Positions 33,762 through 42,580 of a DNA stretch of 46,217 bases are shown here, piece by piece (positions within the stretch are counted from its first letter, which is position 1; every line of letters starts with the position of its first letter). The notes beneath the pieces are model-generated. The model saw nothing but the letters and a program-made list of their open reading frames with translations, was not told the origin of the DNA and ran no database searches. Both the position numbers and the translations under genes were made by a program. The DNA comes from an uncultured Prevotellaceae bacterium (GTDB lineage Bacteria; Bacteroidota; Bacteroidia; Bacteroidales; Bacteroidaceae), in NCBI GenBank assembly GCA_902776475.1, contig CACYQD010000024.1, forward strand, positions 1 through 46,217, written 5' to 3'.

Positions 33762-34868
33762 ATGGAGCATCCTGAGAATAACGAGGAATATAAGGGACTG
33801 ACAGTCAATTCGGGGGTTGAACAGCCTTCGATCATCAACCCTTACCTCAAGCGGAGCAGATTCCGCAGAAAGGTATATTCTGCCGCGGAAATGGTGGAGG
33901 GCATCGTCAAGGGCGATGTGACCATTCTTAGCCAGGCAGTAACTTTGGTTGAGAGTGTCAATCCCGACCATCAGGCTAAAGCTCAGGAGGTGATCGAGAA
34001 ATGCCTGCCCTTCTCCGGCAACTCCATCCGTGTAGGCATCAGTGGAGTCCCGGGTGCAGGAAAGAGCACCTCGATCGATATGTTTGGCTGCCATGTGCTT
34101 GATCAGCATGGAGGAAAACTGGCGGTCCTTGCCATCGACCCCAGCAGCGAGCGCACCAAAGGTAGCATTCTTGGCGACAAAACCCGAATGGAGAAACTGT
34201 CACTTCGGCCCGAGGCTTTTATTCGCCCCAGTCCGACCGCAGGCTCCCTCGGCGGAGTGGCCCGGAAGACCCGGGAGACCATCATCCTCTGCGAGGCGGC
34301 AGGTTACGATAAGATCTTCGTCGAGACTGTCGGAGTGGGACAGAGCGAGACAGCTTGCCACTCCATGGTGGACTTCTTTCTGCTCATCCAACTTGCGGGA
34401 ACAGGAGATGAACTTCAGGGCATCAAAAGGGGAATCATGGAAATCTCCGATGGCATCGTTATCAACAAATGCGACGGCAATAACGTCGATAAGTGTCACG
34501 TGGCGGCAACCAATTTCAGAAATGCCCTCCACTTCTTCCCGAAGTCAGACAGCGGATGGATGCCGAAAGTGCTGTGCTACAGTGGGTTCTATGGATATGG
34601 AATCAAGGAGGTCTGGGACATGGTCTACGAGTATATCGATTTTGTGAAAAAGAATGGATATTTCGACTACAGACGCAACGAACAGAGCAAGTACTGGATG
34701 TATGAGAGCATCAACGAGCATCTGCGCAATAGCTTCTACAACAGTGAGGTCATCTCACGGAAACTGAAGGAGGCAGAAAAAAGCGTGCTTGCGGGTGAGC
34801 AGACTTCTTTTGCGGCAGCAGGACAACTGCTGGATTTGTATTTTGAAAACCTCAGAAACAGACAATGA
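33762..34868 (+). CDS. meaB: MeaB-type G-protein chaperone of methylmalonyl-CoA mutase
   Basis: 368 residues of the MeaB/ArgK family of P-loop GTPases. Walker A is GVPGAGKST (95-103), the family motif PTAGSLGGVARKT lies near 158, DKIFVETVGVGQSE near 183, and the base-specificity motif NKCD near 230. MeaB guards and loads the cobalamin enzyme methylmalonyl-CoA mutase, used in propionate metabolism. The mutase genes are not in the window. The N-terminus is some 30-40 residues longer than the core. The stop overlaps ispH by 4 bases (ATGA), so the two are coupled. Confidence 0.93.
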   Translation: MEHPENNEEYKGLTVNSGVEQPSIINPYLKRSRFRRKVYSAAEMVEGIVKGDVTILSQAVTLVESVNPDHQAKAQEVIEKCLPFSGNSIRVGISGVPGAGKSTSIDMFGCHVLDQHGGKLAVLAIDPSSERTKGSILGDKTRMEKLSLRPEAFIRPSPTAGSLGGVARKTRETIILCEAAGYDKIFVETVGVGQSETACHSMVDFFLLIQLAGTGDELQGIKRGIMEISDGIVINKCDGNNVDKCHVAATNFRNALHFFPKSDSGWMPKVLCYSGFYGYGIKEVWDMVYEYIDFVKKNGYFDYRRNEQSKYWMYESINEHLRNSFYNSEVISRKLKEAEKSVLAGEQTSFAAAGQLLDLYFENLRNRQ

Positions 34869-35740
34869 TTCAGATCGAGATTGACAATCAAAGCGGATTC
34901 TGCTTCGGCGTGACCACAGCCATCAACAAGGCTGAGGAAAAACTCGCTGAGGAGAAGACATTGTACTGTCTGGGCGATATCGTCCACAACGGCATGGAAT
35001 GTGAGCGCCTCAGGGAAATGGGACTGATGACCATCAACCATGATGAGCTCCAGCATCTTCATGATGTGAAAGTGATGTTCCGTGCCCATGGCGAACCGCC
35101 TGCTACCTATCAGGTGGCACAGCAAAACAACATCGAGATTGTGGATACCACATGTCCGGTCGTACTGCAATTGCAGAGAAGAATCAAAAAGCAGTTCGAC
35201 AGCAACCCCGAGGCACAAATCGTCATCTTCGGAAAAAGCGGACATGCTGAGGTGCTCGGACTGGTCGGACAGACACAAAACAAAGCGATTGTGGTGGAGA
35301 ATATTGAGGATGTGCAACATCTCGATTTCAACCGCGACATCTACCTTTACTCACAGACGACAAAGTCGCTGGATGAGTTCCACCGCATCATCGACTATAT
35401 CCAGAGCCACATCTCACCCAATGCCTGTTTCAAGAGTTTCGACACAATTTGCAGGCAGGTGGCCAACCGGATCTCCCACATCGCCGCCTTCGCGCAGAAA
35501 CACGATATGATCCTCTTCGTTTCAGGAGGGAAAAGCAGCAACGGGAAAGTACTCTTCGACGAATGCAGAAGGGTGAATCCCAATACGCACCAGGTCGAAT
35601 GCTCAGAGGAAATCGACATGGAATGGCTCAATGGTGTGACGTCTATCGGTATTTGCGGGGCGACAAGCACTCCGAAATGGCTGATGGAGGAATGCAGGTC
35701 TTACATTTTGCAACATACTGAAATCAATCATATATGCTGA
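34865..35740 (+). CDS. ispH: 4-hydroxy-3-methylbut-2-enyl diphosphate reductase
   Basis: 291-residue [4Fe-4S] enzyme of the last step of the MEP isoprenoid pathway, giving IPP and DMAPP. The three cluster cysteines are visible: Cys13 (SGFCFGV), Cys97 (DTTCPVV) and Cys196 (DTICRQVANR). Other conserved parts are VHN near 40, FRAHGEPP near 74 and SSNGKVLF. In E. coli numbering the cysteines are 12, 96 and 197. Start overlaps meaB. In related genomes ispH often lies beside cmk and porQ; here a protease gene stands between them. Confidence 0.96.
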   Translation: MIQIEIDNQSGFCFGVTTAINKAEEKLAEEKTLYCLGDIVHNGMECERLREMGLMTINHDELQHLHDVKVMFRAHGEPPATYQVAQQNNIEIVDTTCPVVLQLQRRIKKQFDSNPEAQIVIFGKSGHAEVLGLVGQTQNKAIVVENIEDVQHLDFNRDIYLYSQTTKSLDEFHRIIDYIQSHISPNACFKSFDTICRQVANRISHIAAFAQKHDMILFVSGGKSSNGKVLFDECRRVNPNTHQVECSEEIDMEWLNGVTSIGICGATSTPKWLMEECRSYILQHTEINHIC

Positions 35741-35780
35741 AAACAATAATAATCATTAATAATTTTAAACATTCAAACTT

Positions 35781-38700
35781 ATGAGAAAAAAGGTTCTATT
35801 CACGTTGACAGTCTTGTTAGCTGCCGTAGTTCAGTTGACAGCCGCACCTGTCACAAAAGCTGAGGCTTCTGAGATGGCCGAAGCTTTCCTGATGGCCAAA
35901 GGCATTGCCGTTGAGGGCAACCTGACCTTGGCACAGTCACCCAAAAGAAACCTACCCTCCAGGGATGGGTCTGCCTATTATTATGTCTTCAACAATGGTG
36001 AAGACGGCGGTTTCGTCATCATGTCCGGTGATGACCGTACGAGGCAGGTCCTCGCTTATTCTGATGAGGGCACTTTTGACATGAATCTGCTGGGTGAGAA
36101 TGTAGGCGATCTGCTGGATGACTATGTTCAGCAAATTGACATGCTCGACAGAATGGGTTATCAGACAACCAGAAATGAGAATGTGGCTCATCTTCCGACG
36201 CCGACGACAAATCCTGTCCAGCCCTTGCTTACCTCGAAATGGAATCAGTATTCCCCGTTCAACAACACTTGCCCCACTTATTCCGGTACTTCGAGAAGTG
36301 CTGTGGGATGTGTGGCTGTGGCCATGGCGCAATACATCTACTATTTCAGAAACAGAATGGATGCGACATTGTCCACGACAATTCCTGCCACCGACAATGC
36401 CAATCCCTCCCCAGCCATCAAATCTGGATTCAATTTCAACTGGAATTTGATGTATGATGTTGCTGATGGTACCCAGAGCTCTTCCCAAATCAAGGCCGTG
36501 GCTGAGCTTTGCAGGGCATGTGCGACAGCCCTCAACAGCAGTTTCGGCTATTCTACCAGTGCCTATCATTCTAGTATCGCATCGGCTCTGAAGTCCTACT
36601 TCAAATTCAACCACTCCGACTTGGTGAATCGTGAGTCATATCCTTATGAGCAGTGGAAGAGAATGTTGATTGACGAACTTGAACAGGGAAGACCAATTCT
36701 CTACACGGCAAGAAAAATTTCCTCTGGACACTCCTTTATATTGGATGGATATGATGGTGGCGACCTCTTCCATATCAATTGGGGATGGGGTGGTAAGAAT
36801 AACGGATTTTTTGCGATTTCTGCTTTCGAGCCTGAAGACAAGGAGGGTGATGATACTTTGATCAATCCTACAACGACTTATCTGAGTTCTCATCAGGCCT
36901 ACTTTAACCTGCAACCCTTGAAAGGTTATAACAGTACCAACGAATTTGTTTATCTCTCTGCACTGATTAACAGCGCTTCGGGAACAACAGCCAAGGTAAC
37001 ATACTACAATCGCACGGGAAGTACGAGGACCTATCGTGGCGGACTGGGCTATCTCGATGATAATGGAAATGTGGTGCTTCTGAAAGAATGGACGAAAGGG
37101 GATATGGCTGTCAACCATAATTACAACACCGGTCCCGTCACTTATACGCTTGGTACAGCCGACTTCGCTGCTAAAAACCTGAAAGCAGGTACTTACAGGA
37201 TTTTCCCCGTTTGTAAGCTCAAGGGAGAGGATTCCTGGACAGTCTGCGCCGCTGCTACCTCTTACCTTTATATAAAGGCGGTGTATGCCACCAGCAAGGT
37301 GACGCTGTCAATCGGCAAATTCCAGCCCTCTTTGTCCGCAACCTTAGAAACTCCGGGATCCTGCGTGAAGAGCGCCAAACAGCCTGTTGTTATCTCCATC
37401 ACCAATTCCGGAGAGGATTTCTATGGAAATGTTTATCTCTTCGCCAACAACAGCACTACGAACAAGGGGGCATCTAAAGCTTCATCTTCATTGTTCGTCC
37501 CTGCAGGAAAGACGGTGAAACTCTATTTGTATTTCACTCCGACAGCCACAGGTACCTTTACCCTCTGGGCAACAACCAACTCTTCTGGCTCTGACGTCAT
37601 CGGTACCACTAAAATGACTGTCATCTCTGGTTCTACTACAAGGAAATTGACGTTGACCTCTTTGGATATCGCCAATGAATCTTCCACCAAGAAGAAAATA
37701 TTGGGCACAACGTTTAAAGCGACATGTAACATCACCAATAATACTGGCTATCCTTATGCCGGCATTGTAAGGGTGGTGCTGTGGATTTCGAATGGCAGTT
37801 ATGCCAACATGCCTGTTGTGAAGAACAAGTTCCTGACTTTTGCTCCTAATGGGAAGAATACCTTGGAGTTTGAGTTTGAGAATCTGAATCCCGCCAAGAA
37901 ATATGCTATTTCTGTTGGATATGAGGATGGTGCTGACATCGTTGGCGGATGGCTGACGGGATATACATTCACCAATGCCGTGATGACCTACTACGGACCG
38001 GACAACATGGTGGCCATCGCTCCTGACGAAACCATCACTATTCCTAATGGTGTGCTTGCCGCTGATTTCAGCAATACTACTGGCACCGTGAAGAAGGTGG
38101 TGACCAACAATAATCCCAACACACTGTATTTCGTCGGTGCAAACGAGTCTCAGATCACCGGTCTCTCCGGCAAGAACTTCGTCAAAGGCACGAAGGCTTC
38201 TACCATTACCTTGCAGGATGGTTATGGCTTCTTCACACCTAAGAAGTTCACAGCTGACAAGATTTCTTACAGTAGGCTGATGACCATCGGTACGGGTGGT
38301 TCAGGTGGCTGGCAGACGATTTGCATGCCTTTCGCTGCTTCTACTGTGACTTGCAATGGACAGGAACTCAGATGGTTCAAGTCTGGAAGCGACAAGAATG
38401 CGCATTTCTGGATCAAGGACTTCAGTGCGCTCAACGGCAATACCGTCTGCTTCGGTTACGTGGATGAACTCGAAGCCAACCATCCTTATTTGATGGCCGT
38501 TCCTAACCAGACCTGGCCGCAGAGCAACCTCGTCGGAAAGACTTTGGTCTTCAATGGTGAGAATGCTGTTCTCGACAAAGACCCGATGGTGGTGACTGGA
38601 TCCGATGTGTTCAATTACAGAGGAAAGTTCGTTGAGGAAACCATTTCCAATATCTATGTGTTGAATAACACGGGCAGTAAGTTCCTCTTTGGCAACAATA

Positions 38701-38954
38701 CGGTCAAGCCGTTCAGATGCTATTTCATCAAGACCAATCTTGACCTGACGGATGTCAATGATCTCAACATCGGTTCCTTCGATGAGACAACAGAAATCAT
38801 GGTTCCCGTGGCCAGTGAAGGTGAGACGCTGGATGTCTATAACCTCAGTGGCGTGAAGGTGGGACAAGCCACCGTCGTTGACTCTAAGATTGATCTCGGT
38901 GATCTGCCGAAGGGTGTCTATGTCGTGAAAGGCAAGAAACTCATCAAGTATTGA
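35781..38954 (+). CDS. Secreted C10 (streptopain/interpain) cysteine protease
   Basis: 1057 residues. A signal peptide (1 to about 21, ending LTAA) is followed by a Spi-type propeptide (about 22-145: AEAFLMAKGI, then GFVIMSGDDRTRQVLAY). The papain-like C10 domain is at about 150-375. Catalytic Cys177 sits in SAVGCVAVAMAQ and His317 in SSGHSFILDGYDG; FHINWGWGG supplies the Trp/Asn region. About 550 residues of Ig-like beta repeats follow. The end, YNLSGVKVGQA...LPKGVYVVKGKKLIKY, looks like a T9SS sorting tail. Relatives are interpain A of Prevotella intermedia and PrtT of Porphyromonas. The gene starts 40 nt after ispH with no clear promoter. Confidence 0.93.
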   Translation: MRKKVLFTLTVLLAAVVQLTAAPVTKAEASEMAEAFLMAKGIAVEGNLTLAQSPKRNLPSRDGSAYYYVFNNGEDGGFVIMSGDDRTRQVLAYSDEGTFDMNLLGENVGDLLDDYVQQIDMLDRMGYQTTRNENVAHLPTPTTNPVQPLLTSKWNQYSPFNNTCPTYSGTSRSAVGCVAVAMAQYIYYFRNRMDATLSTTIPATDNANPSPAIKSGFNFNWNLMYDVADGTQSSSQIKAVAELCRACATALNSSFGYSTSAYHSSIASALKSYFKFNHSDLVNRESYPYEQWKRMLIDELEQGRPILYTARKISSGHSFILDGYDGGDLFHINWGWGGKNNGFFAISAFEPEDKEGDDTLINPTTTYLSSHQAYFNLQPLKGYNSTNEFVYLSALINSASGTTAKVTYYNRTGSTRTYRGGLGYLDDNGNVVLLKEWTKGDMAVNHNYNTGPVTYTLGTADFAAKNLKAGTYRIFPVCKLKGEDSWTVCAAATSYLYIKAVYATSKVTLSIGKFQPSLSATLETPGSCVKSAKQPVVISITNSGEDFYGNVYLFANNSTTNKGASKASSSLFVPAGKTVKLYLYFTPTATGTFTLWATTNSSGSDVIGTTKMTVISGSTTRKLTLTSLDIANESSTKKKILGTTFKATCNITNNTGYPYAGIVRVVLWISNGSYANMPVVKNKFLTFAPNGKNTLEFEFENLNPAKKYAISVGYEDGADIVGGWLTGYTFTNAVMTYYGPDNMVAIAPDETITIPNGVLAADFSNTTGTVKKVVTNNNPNTLYFVGANESQITGLSGKNFVKGTKASTITLQDGYGFFTPKKFTADKISYSRLMTIGTGGSGGWQTICMPFAASTVTCNGQELRWFKSGSDKNAHFWIKDFSALNGNTVCFGYVDELEANHPYLMAVPNQTWPQSNLVGKTLVFNGENAVLDKDPMVVTGSDVFNYRGKFVEETISNIYVLNNTGSKFLFGNNTVKPFRCYFIKTNLDLTDVNDLNIGSFDETTEIMVPVASEGETLDVYNLSGVKVGQATVVDSKIDLGDLPKGVYVVKGKKLIKY

Positions 38955-38972
38955 TCACGGTGTGATATAACG

Positions 38973-39011
38973 CAAATCGGCTCCCGGATTCCGGGAGCCG
39001 ATTTGTGTTTA
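38973..39011. terminator. Strong terminator between protease and cmk
   Basis: Perfect 15 bp stem CAAATCGGCTCCCGG/CCGGGAGCCGATTTG with a 3-nt loop, between convergent stop codons. TGTTTATT follows on the plus strand, a moderate T-run. It probably serves the protease gene and perhaps cmk. Confidence 0.85.
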
Positions 39012-39024
39012 TTGGGGGAGACTG

Positions 39025-39720
39025 TCAATCTTCTTTTACGGCTTCTTCGTATCGTGCCATCAGCCATTCGTTTTGTTCGGGAATCGTCATCTCGCTGTTG
39101 TCCAGCAAAATGGCATCTTCTGCTTGGCGGAGCGGGCTGACTTCACGGTGGCTGTCAAGATAATCACGCTCCTGTACATTGCGCAGGATCTCGTCAAAAT
39201 CTGCAGGAGTGCCTTTTTCCAGCAATTCCTTGTAGCGTCGTTGGGCACGGACTTCCGCTGATGCGGTGACAAAAACCTTCAGTTCGGCATCAGGGAAGAC
39301 AACGGTGCCGATGTCGCGGCCGTCCATCACCACACCTTTCTCAGCTCCCATCCTTTGCTGCTGGGCCACGAGGGCTTCACGGACAAAGGGAAGGGCAGCC
39401 ACTTCACTTACCTTGTTCGACACTTCCATGCCGCGGATGAATCCTTCCACGCATTCTCCGTTAAGATAGGTGTCGGGACGTCCAGTTTCCGGATTGAATT
39501 GGAAACTGATGATGATTTCCGGAAGATGGGCTTCCAAGGCTTCTGTCTGCAGTTCTCCTTCCTCATTGTAGAGACCATGCTGAAGCGCATAGTAGGTCAC
39601 TGCGCGGTACATGGCACCCGTATCCACATACACGTAGCCGATCTTGCGGGCCAGATCCTTGGCCATCGTGCTTTTGCCACATGAGGAATGGCCGTCGATT
39701 GCTATTGTGATTTTTCTCAT
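39025..39720 (-). CDS. cmk: Cytidylate kinase
   Basis: 231 residues; phosphorylates CMP and dCMP with ATP. The P-loop is GHSSCGKST (10-18), followed by [20 protein letters not shown]. The CMP-binding insert region is present (about 70-150), as is [19 protein letters not shown] near 140. [23 protein letters not shown] closes the active site. Length is normal. It starts 5 nt after the porQ stop on the minus strand, so the two form one operon. Confidence 0.96.
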   Translation of the reverse strand: MRKITIAIDGHSSCGKSTMAKDLARKIGYVYVDTGAMYRAVTYYALQHGLYNEEGELQTEALEAHLPEIIISFQFNPETGRPDTYLNGECVEGFIRGMEVSNKVSEVAALPFVREALVAQQQRMGAEKGVVMDGRDIGTVVFPDAELKVFVTASAEVRAQRRYKELLEKGTPADFDEILRNVQERDYLDSHREVSPLRQAEDAILLDNSEMTIPEQNEWLMARYEEAVKED

Positions 39721-39725
39721 GGTTG

Positions 39726-40670
39726 TTATATGTTGAATGAAACATTGGCGATGATGGAGGATGAAGACACATGGTACTTGCCCCAGGAGAGATTGATCTT
39801 AAACCGGTCCAGGTTGACGCCGGCTCCCAAGGTAAGACCTGCACCGTGGCTGCTCTCATGCTCTCCGTCAGAGATCTTCATCTGGTTGGTCCGGCGGAAG
39901 TTGAGGCCACCGCCCACCCAGATCTGTTCTGACAACAGGATATCCGCACCTACGGCGAGGTGGTTGATGAACTTGTCATCCCAGTGGGTCAGGTCAAGGA
40001 AGGTGGCGGAGAGTCTGAGAGGAGCCCCCGTGAATTTCTTCGTGACCCCTGCCTGAAGTTCAAATGGCAATCTTTCGTATTCTTCATCGTATGCTTTCAG
40101 CTGTCCGCCCAGGTTGCGTGCCACAGTGGAGATTGACAGATCACGGTCAGAATCGTAGTAGTTCAGTCCCAGATCCACGCACATGGCTATCGAATTGTAG
40201 CCGCCGATATAGGAGGTGATCCATTTCGCGGCTATACCTCCAGACAGACGTTGAGTCAGGTTGTAGCTGAGGTAGCCGGCCAAGGAGATGTCACGGGCTG
40301 AGAATTCTCCGGTCTGCACGTTGTTGGCATCCACCTCCTTCATGGTGCCATAGCCCATGTACTGGGCACTGCCGCCAATGGTCATTCGGTCTTTCACAAC
40401 TTTGCTGTAGGTGGCGCTGGCAGTATTCACTCCGGCCATGTAGTTCATGTAGTTCAGACCGATGGTCCCGTCGCTGACTGAGGTGAGGAGCGCGGGGTTG
40501 GAGAAGATCAGCGAGGGGTCGTCTTCGATGAGGGTGATGTTCTCTCCTCCCAGTGCGGCACCATGGGCACTTACCGGGAGTCGAAGGAAATTATAGGCAG
40601 TTTGACTTTCCTGACCATGCGATACCATGGCCAGAATCAAGGCAAATAGCACTAAAAAACCTTTTTTCAT
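39726..40670 (-). CDS. porQ: Type IX secretion system protein PorQ
   Basis: 314 residues. A signal peptide (1 to about 20, ending SHGQ) is followed by an outer membrane beta-barrel-like protein. The start of the mature part, [19 protein letters not shown], and [12 protein letters not shown] are typical of the PorQ/PorV barrel family; the ending [11 protein letters not shown] also fits. PorQ works with PorU, PorV and PorZ in processing and anchoring T9SS cargo at the surface. PorV itself was considered, but it is longer and differs at the start. The adjacent cmk supports PorQ, since porQ-cmk is a common pair in the phylum. Confidence 0.88.
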   Translation of the reverse strand: MKKGFLVLFALILAMVSHGQESQTAYNFLRLPVSAHGAALGGENITLIEDDPSLIFSNPALLTSVSDGTIGLNYMNYMAGVNTASATYSKVVKDRMTIGGSAQYMGYGTMKEVDANNVQTGEFSARDISLAGYLSYNLTQRLSGGIAAKWITSYIGGYNSIAMCVDLGLNYYDSDRDLSISTVARNLGGQLKAYDEEYERLPFELQAGVTKKFTGAPLRLSATFLDLTHWDDKFINHLAVGADILLSEQIWVGGGLNFRRTNQMKISDGEHESSHGAGLTLGAGVNLDRFKINLSWGKYHVSSSSIIANVSFNI

Positions 40671-40693
40671 CCTATTGAAATCAAAATTTTAGG

Positions 40694-40701
40694 CAAAGTT
40701 A
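40694..40701 (-). promoter_or_regulatory. -7 box of porQ-cmk
   Basis: Minus strand TAACTTTG followed by CC, 24 bases upstream of the porQ start. No TTTG at the normal -33 distance. Confidence 0.5.
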
Positions 40702-40724
40702 CACCTTTTTTCAAATATCTGAGC

Positions 40725-40732
40725 TATTTTTG
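40725..40732 (+). promoter_or_regulatory. Possible -7 box of the small ORF-tonB operon
   Basis: TATTTTTG matches TAnnTTTG. No clear -33 partner. It lies only 9 bases before the small ORF start at 40742, so that message would be almost leaderless. Confidence 0.4.
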
Positions 40733-40741
40733 TATTTCGAA

Positions 40742-40876
40742 ATGAAAAGGCGAACGTTTTCTTTTTCAAATAACGGATTTTTGGCTCGTTTATTGAATGG
40801 AATGATGACTTTTAATGCTCTTGTCCGTATTATGGGATATGACGCACGTTTGATGAGAGGGATGCTATGGAGGTGA
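40742..40876 (+). CDS. Possible 44-residue basic small protein
   Basis: Uninterrupted ATG-to-TGA frame of 44 codons. It starts MKRRTFSFSNNGF and ends LMRGMLWR; it holds seven Arg and one Lys against one Asp, and many Met, Leu and Phe. Its last 10 bases overlap the start of tonB in another frame, the arrangement seen with translational coupling. No family is recognised. It could be a real small protein, a leader peptide that controls tonB, or chance. The TATTTTTG box just upstream supports a transcript starting near its ATG. Confidence 0.4.
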   Translation: MKRRTFSFSNNGFLARLLNGMMTFNALVRIMGYDARLMRGMLWR

Positions 40877-41568
40877 AGAAATCGACTTATGCCGATTTGG
40901 AACGTTTCCGTCCGATGGCATTCTTGCTCGGACTGGTCGTCGCTACGGCTGCATTTATAGTGGCACTGGAGTTTTCTTTCAGTGACAGGGACGACTTGTT
41001 TGATGCCGACTTCCTGGATGAAATCGCTGAGGACATGGAATTCATGCCGCCTATGGAGGAGAACATCCCTCTGCCGGAACCGGAGACACAGACTCCTTCA
41101 CAGACCGACCAGATCAAGGTGGTGGAGGAAGCCAGACCTGCGGAAATGGAGAGTGAGGCCGAACAGAAACCAGAGGAAATCCTCACGGAGACGGAACTGG
41201 AGGAAAAGACTCTGGAGGATGAGGAAGAGGTCGTCCCGTTCAAGGAGGAAGAGGTGAAGATGATGAATGAGGTCGATCGTTTGCCTGAGTTTCCTGGTGG
41301 AATGGCTCAACTGATGAAATGGCTGACGAAAAACCTGACCTATCCTGAGATGGCCAAGGCGCGTCAGATCAGTGGTCGTGTGGTGGTGTCTTTCATCATC
41401 AACTCTGATGGGACGGTGGATGATGCCAAACTGCTCAATACGGTTGATCCCATGCTCGACCGTGAGGCTCTGAGAGTGGTCAAAATGATGCCGAAATGGA
41501 ATCCTGGCCTCAGCGGGGGAAAAGCGTGCCGCACGCTCGTCCACATGCCTGTGGTATTCAAATTGTAA
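40867..41568 (+). CDS. TonB-family energy transducer
   Basis: 233 residues. One membrane anchor (about 17-37, MAFLLGLVVATAAFIVALEF) is followed by a periplasmic linker very rich in Glu and Pro (about 45-130). The C-terminal TonB domain (about 138-233) has FPGGMAQLMKWLTKNLTYP, GRVVVSFIINSDGTV and ends KACRTLVHMPVVFKL, a form typical of Bacteroidota. It carries proton-motive energy from ExbB/ExbD to outer membrane TonB-dependent transporters; those genes are not here. The linker is acidic, unlike the Lys-Pro linker of E. coli TonB. The polyprenyl synthetase gene starts 7 nt later. Confidence 0.93.
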   Translation: MEVKKSTYADLERFRPMAFLLGLVVATAAFIVALEFSFSDRDDLFDADFLDEIAEDMEFMPPMEENIPLPEPETQTPSQTDQIKVVEEARPAEMESEAEQKPEEILTETELEEKTLEDEEEVVPFKEEEVKMMNEVDRLPEFPGGMAQLMKWLTKNLTYPEMAKARQISGRVVVSFIINSDGTVDDAKLLNTVDPMLDREALRVVKMMPKWNPGLSGGKACRTLVHMPVVFKL

Positions 41569-41575
41569 TTACTAA

Positions 41576-42562
41576 ATGACTATAAATATGATGAACTCCA
41601 ATGAAATCCTTAAACTGATCAACGATTATCTGGACCATATCCGCTATGATCGTAAACCTGAAGGCTTGTATGAGCCTATCAAGTATGTGCTGTCTCTTGG
41701 TGGTAAGAGAATCCGGCCTACCTTGATGCTTTTGGCTTACAATATGTTCAAGGACGATCCTCAGAGCATACTCCCCTCGGCATGCGCATTGGAAACCTAT
41801 CATAACTATACACTTCTGCATGATGACTTGATGGATAATGCCGACCTCAGAAGAGGACACATGACGGTGCATAAGCGTTGGAATGCCAATACGGCCATTC
41901 TGTCGGGTGATTCGATGCTGGTCCTGGCTTTCGAACAGATGGCTCAGTGCCGCGAGGACAAGTTCAAGGAGATTCACACGTTGTTCACTCGCACGGCGCT
42001 TGAGATCGGTGAGGGACAGCAATATGATATGGAATTTGAGAACCGCAATGACGTAGCTGAGGATGAATATATCGAGATGATCCGATTGAAGACCAGTGTC
42101 TTGTTGGCTTGTGCGACCAAGATGGGCGCTATCCTGGCTGATGCGCCGGTGGAGGATGCTGAGAAACTATATCAGTTTGGTGAGAAAATAGGCCTTGCCT
42201 TTCAGTTGCAGGATGATTTCCTGGATGTATATGGAGACACCAAGGTGTTTGGAAAAGCCATTGGTGGGGATATCATTTCCAATAAGAAAACTTATATGCT
42301 CATCAATGCTCTGGCTCTTGCTGACGAGAGACAGAAGTCGGTCTTGCAATACTGGCTGGACATGCCTGACCCCGACCCACAGGAGAAAATCGCTGCCGTG
42401 ACGGAGATTTACAACGAGATAGGCATCAATACGCTTGCCAATGACAAAATCCAGTCGTATTTCCAAGAGGGCATGCTGTTGCTTGATGCCGTCAAGGTAA
42501 GCGATGACCGCAAACAGGAGATGCTTGCCTATACACGGGAGATGATGAAGAGGGAATTCTGA
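41576..42562 (+). CDS. Polyprenyl (farnesyl/geranylgeranyl) diphosphate synthase
   Basis: 328 residues, an all-helical trans-prenyltransferase. It condenses IPP with allylic diphosphates made from the IspH products. The first Asp-rich motif is HDDLMDNADLRRG and the second is QLQDDFLDVYGD; GGKRIRP near 45 binds IPP. The first motif is DDxxD without the two-residue insert usual for bacterial farnesyl synthases, and a Tyr stands five residues before it. This suggests a medium-chain product such as farnesyl or geranylgeranyl diphosphate, but chain length cannot be fixed from sequence. An alternative start (MMNSNE, 41588) is possible. Confidence 0.9.
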   Translation: MTINMMNSNEILKLINDYLDHIRYDRKPEGLYEPIKYVLSLGGKRIRPTLMLLAYNMFKDDPQSILPSACALETYHNYTLLHDDLMDNADLRRGHMTVHKRWNANTAILSGDSMLVLAFEQMAQCREDKFKEIHTLFTRTALEIGEGQQYDMEFENRNDVAEDEYIEMIRLKTSVLLACATKMGAILADAPVEDAEKLYQFGEKIGLAFQLQDDFLDVYGDTKVFGKAIGGDIISNKKTYMLINALALADERQKSVLQYWLDMPDPDPQEKIAAVTEIYNEIGINTLANDKIQSYFQEGMLLLDAVKVSDDRKQEMLAYTREMMKREF

Positions 42563-42580
42563 TTTAGAGAGGGGCTGTTC

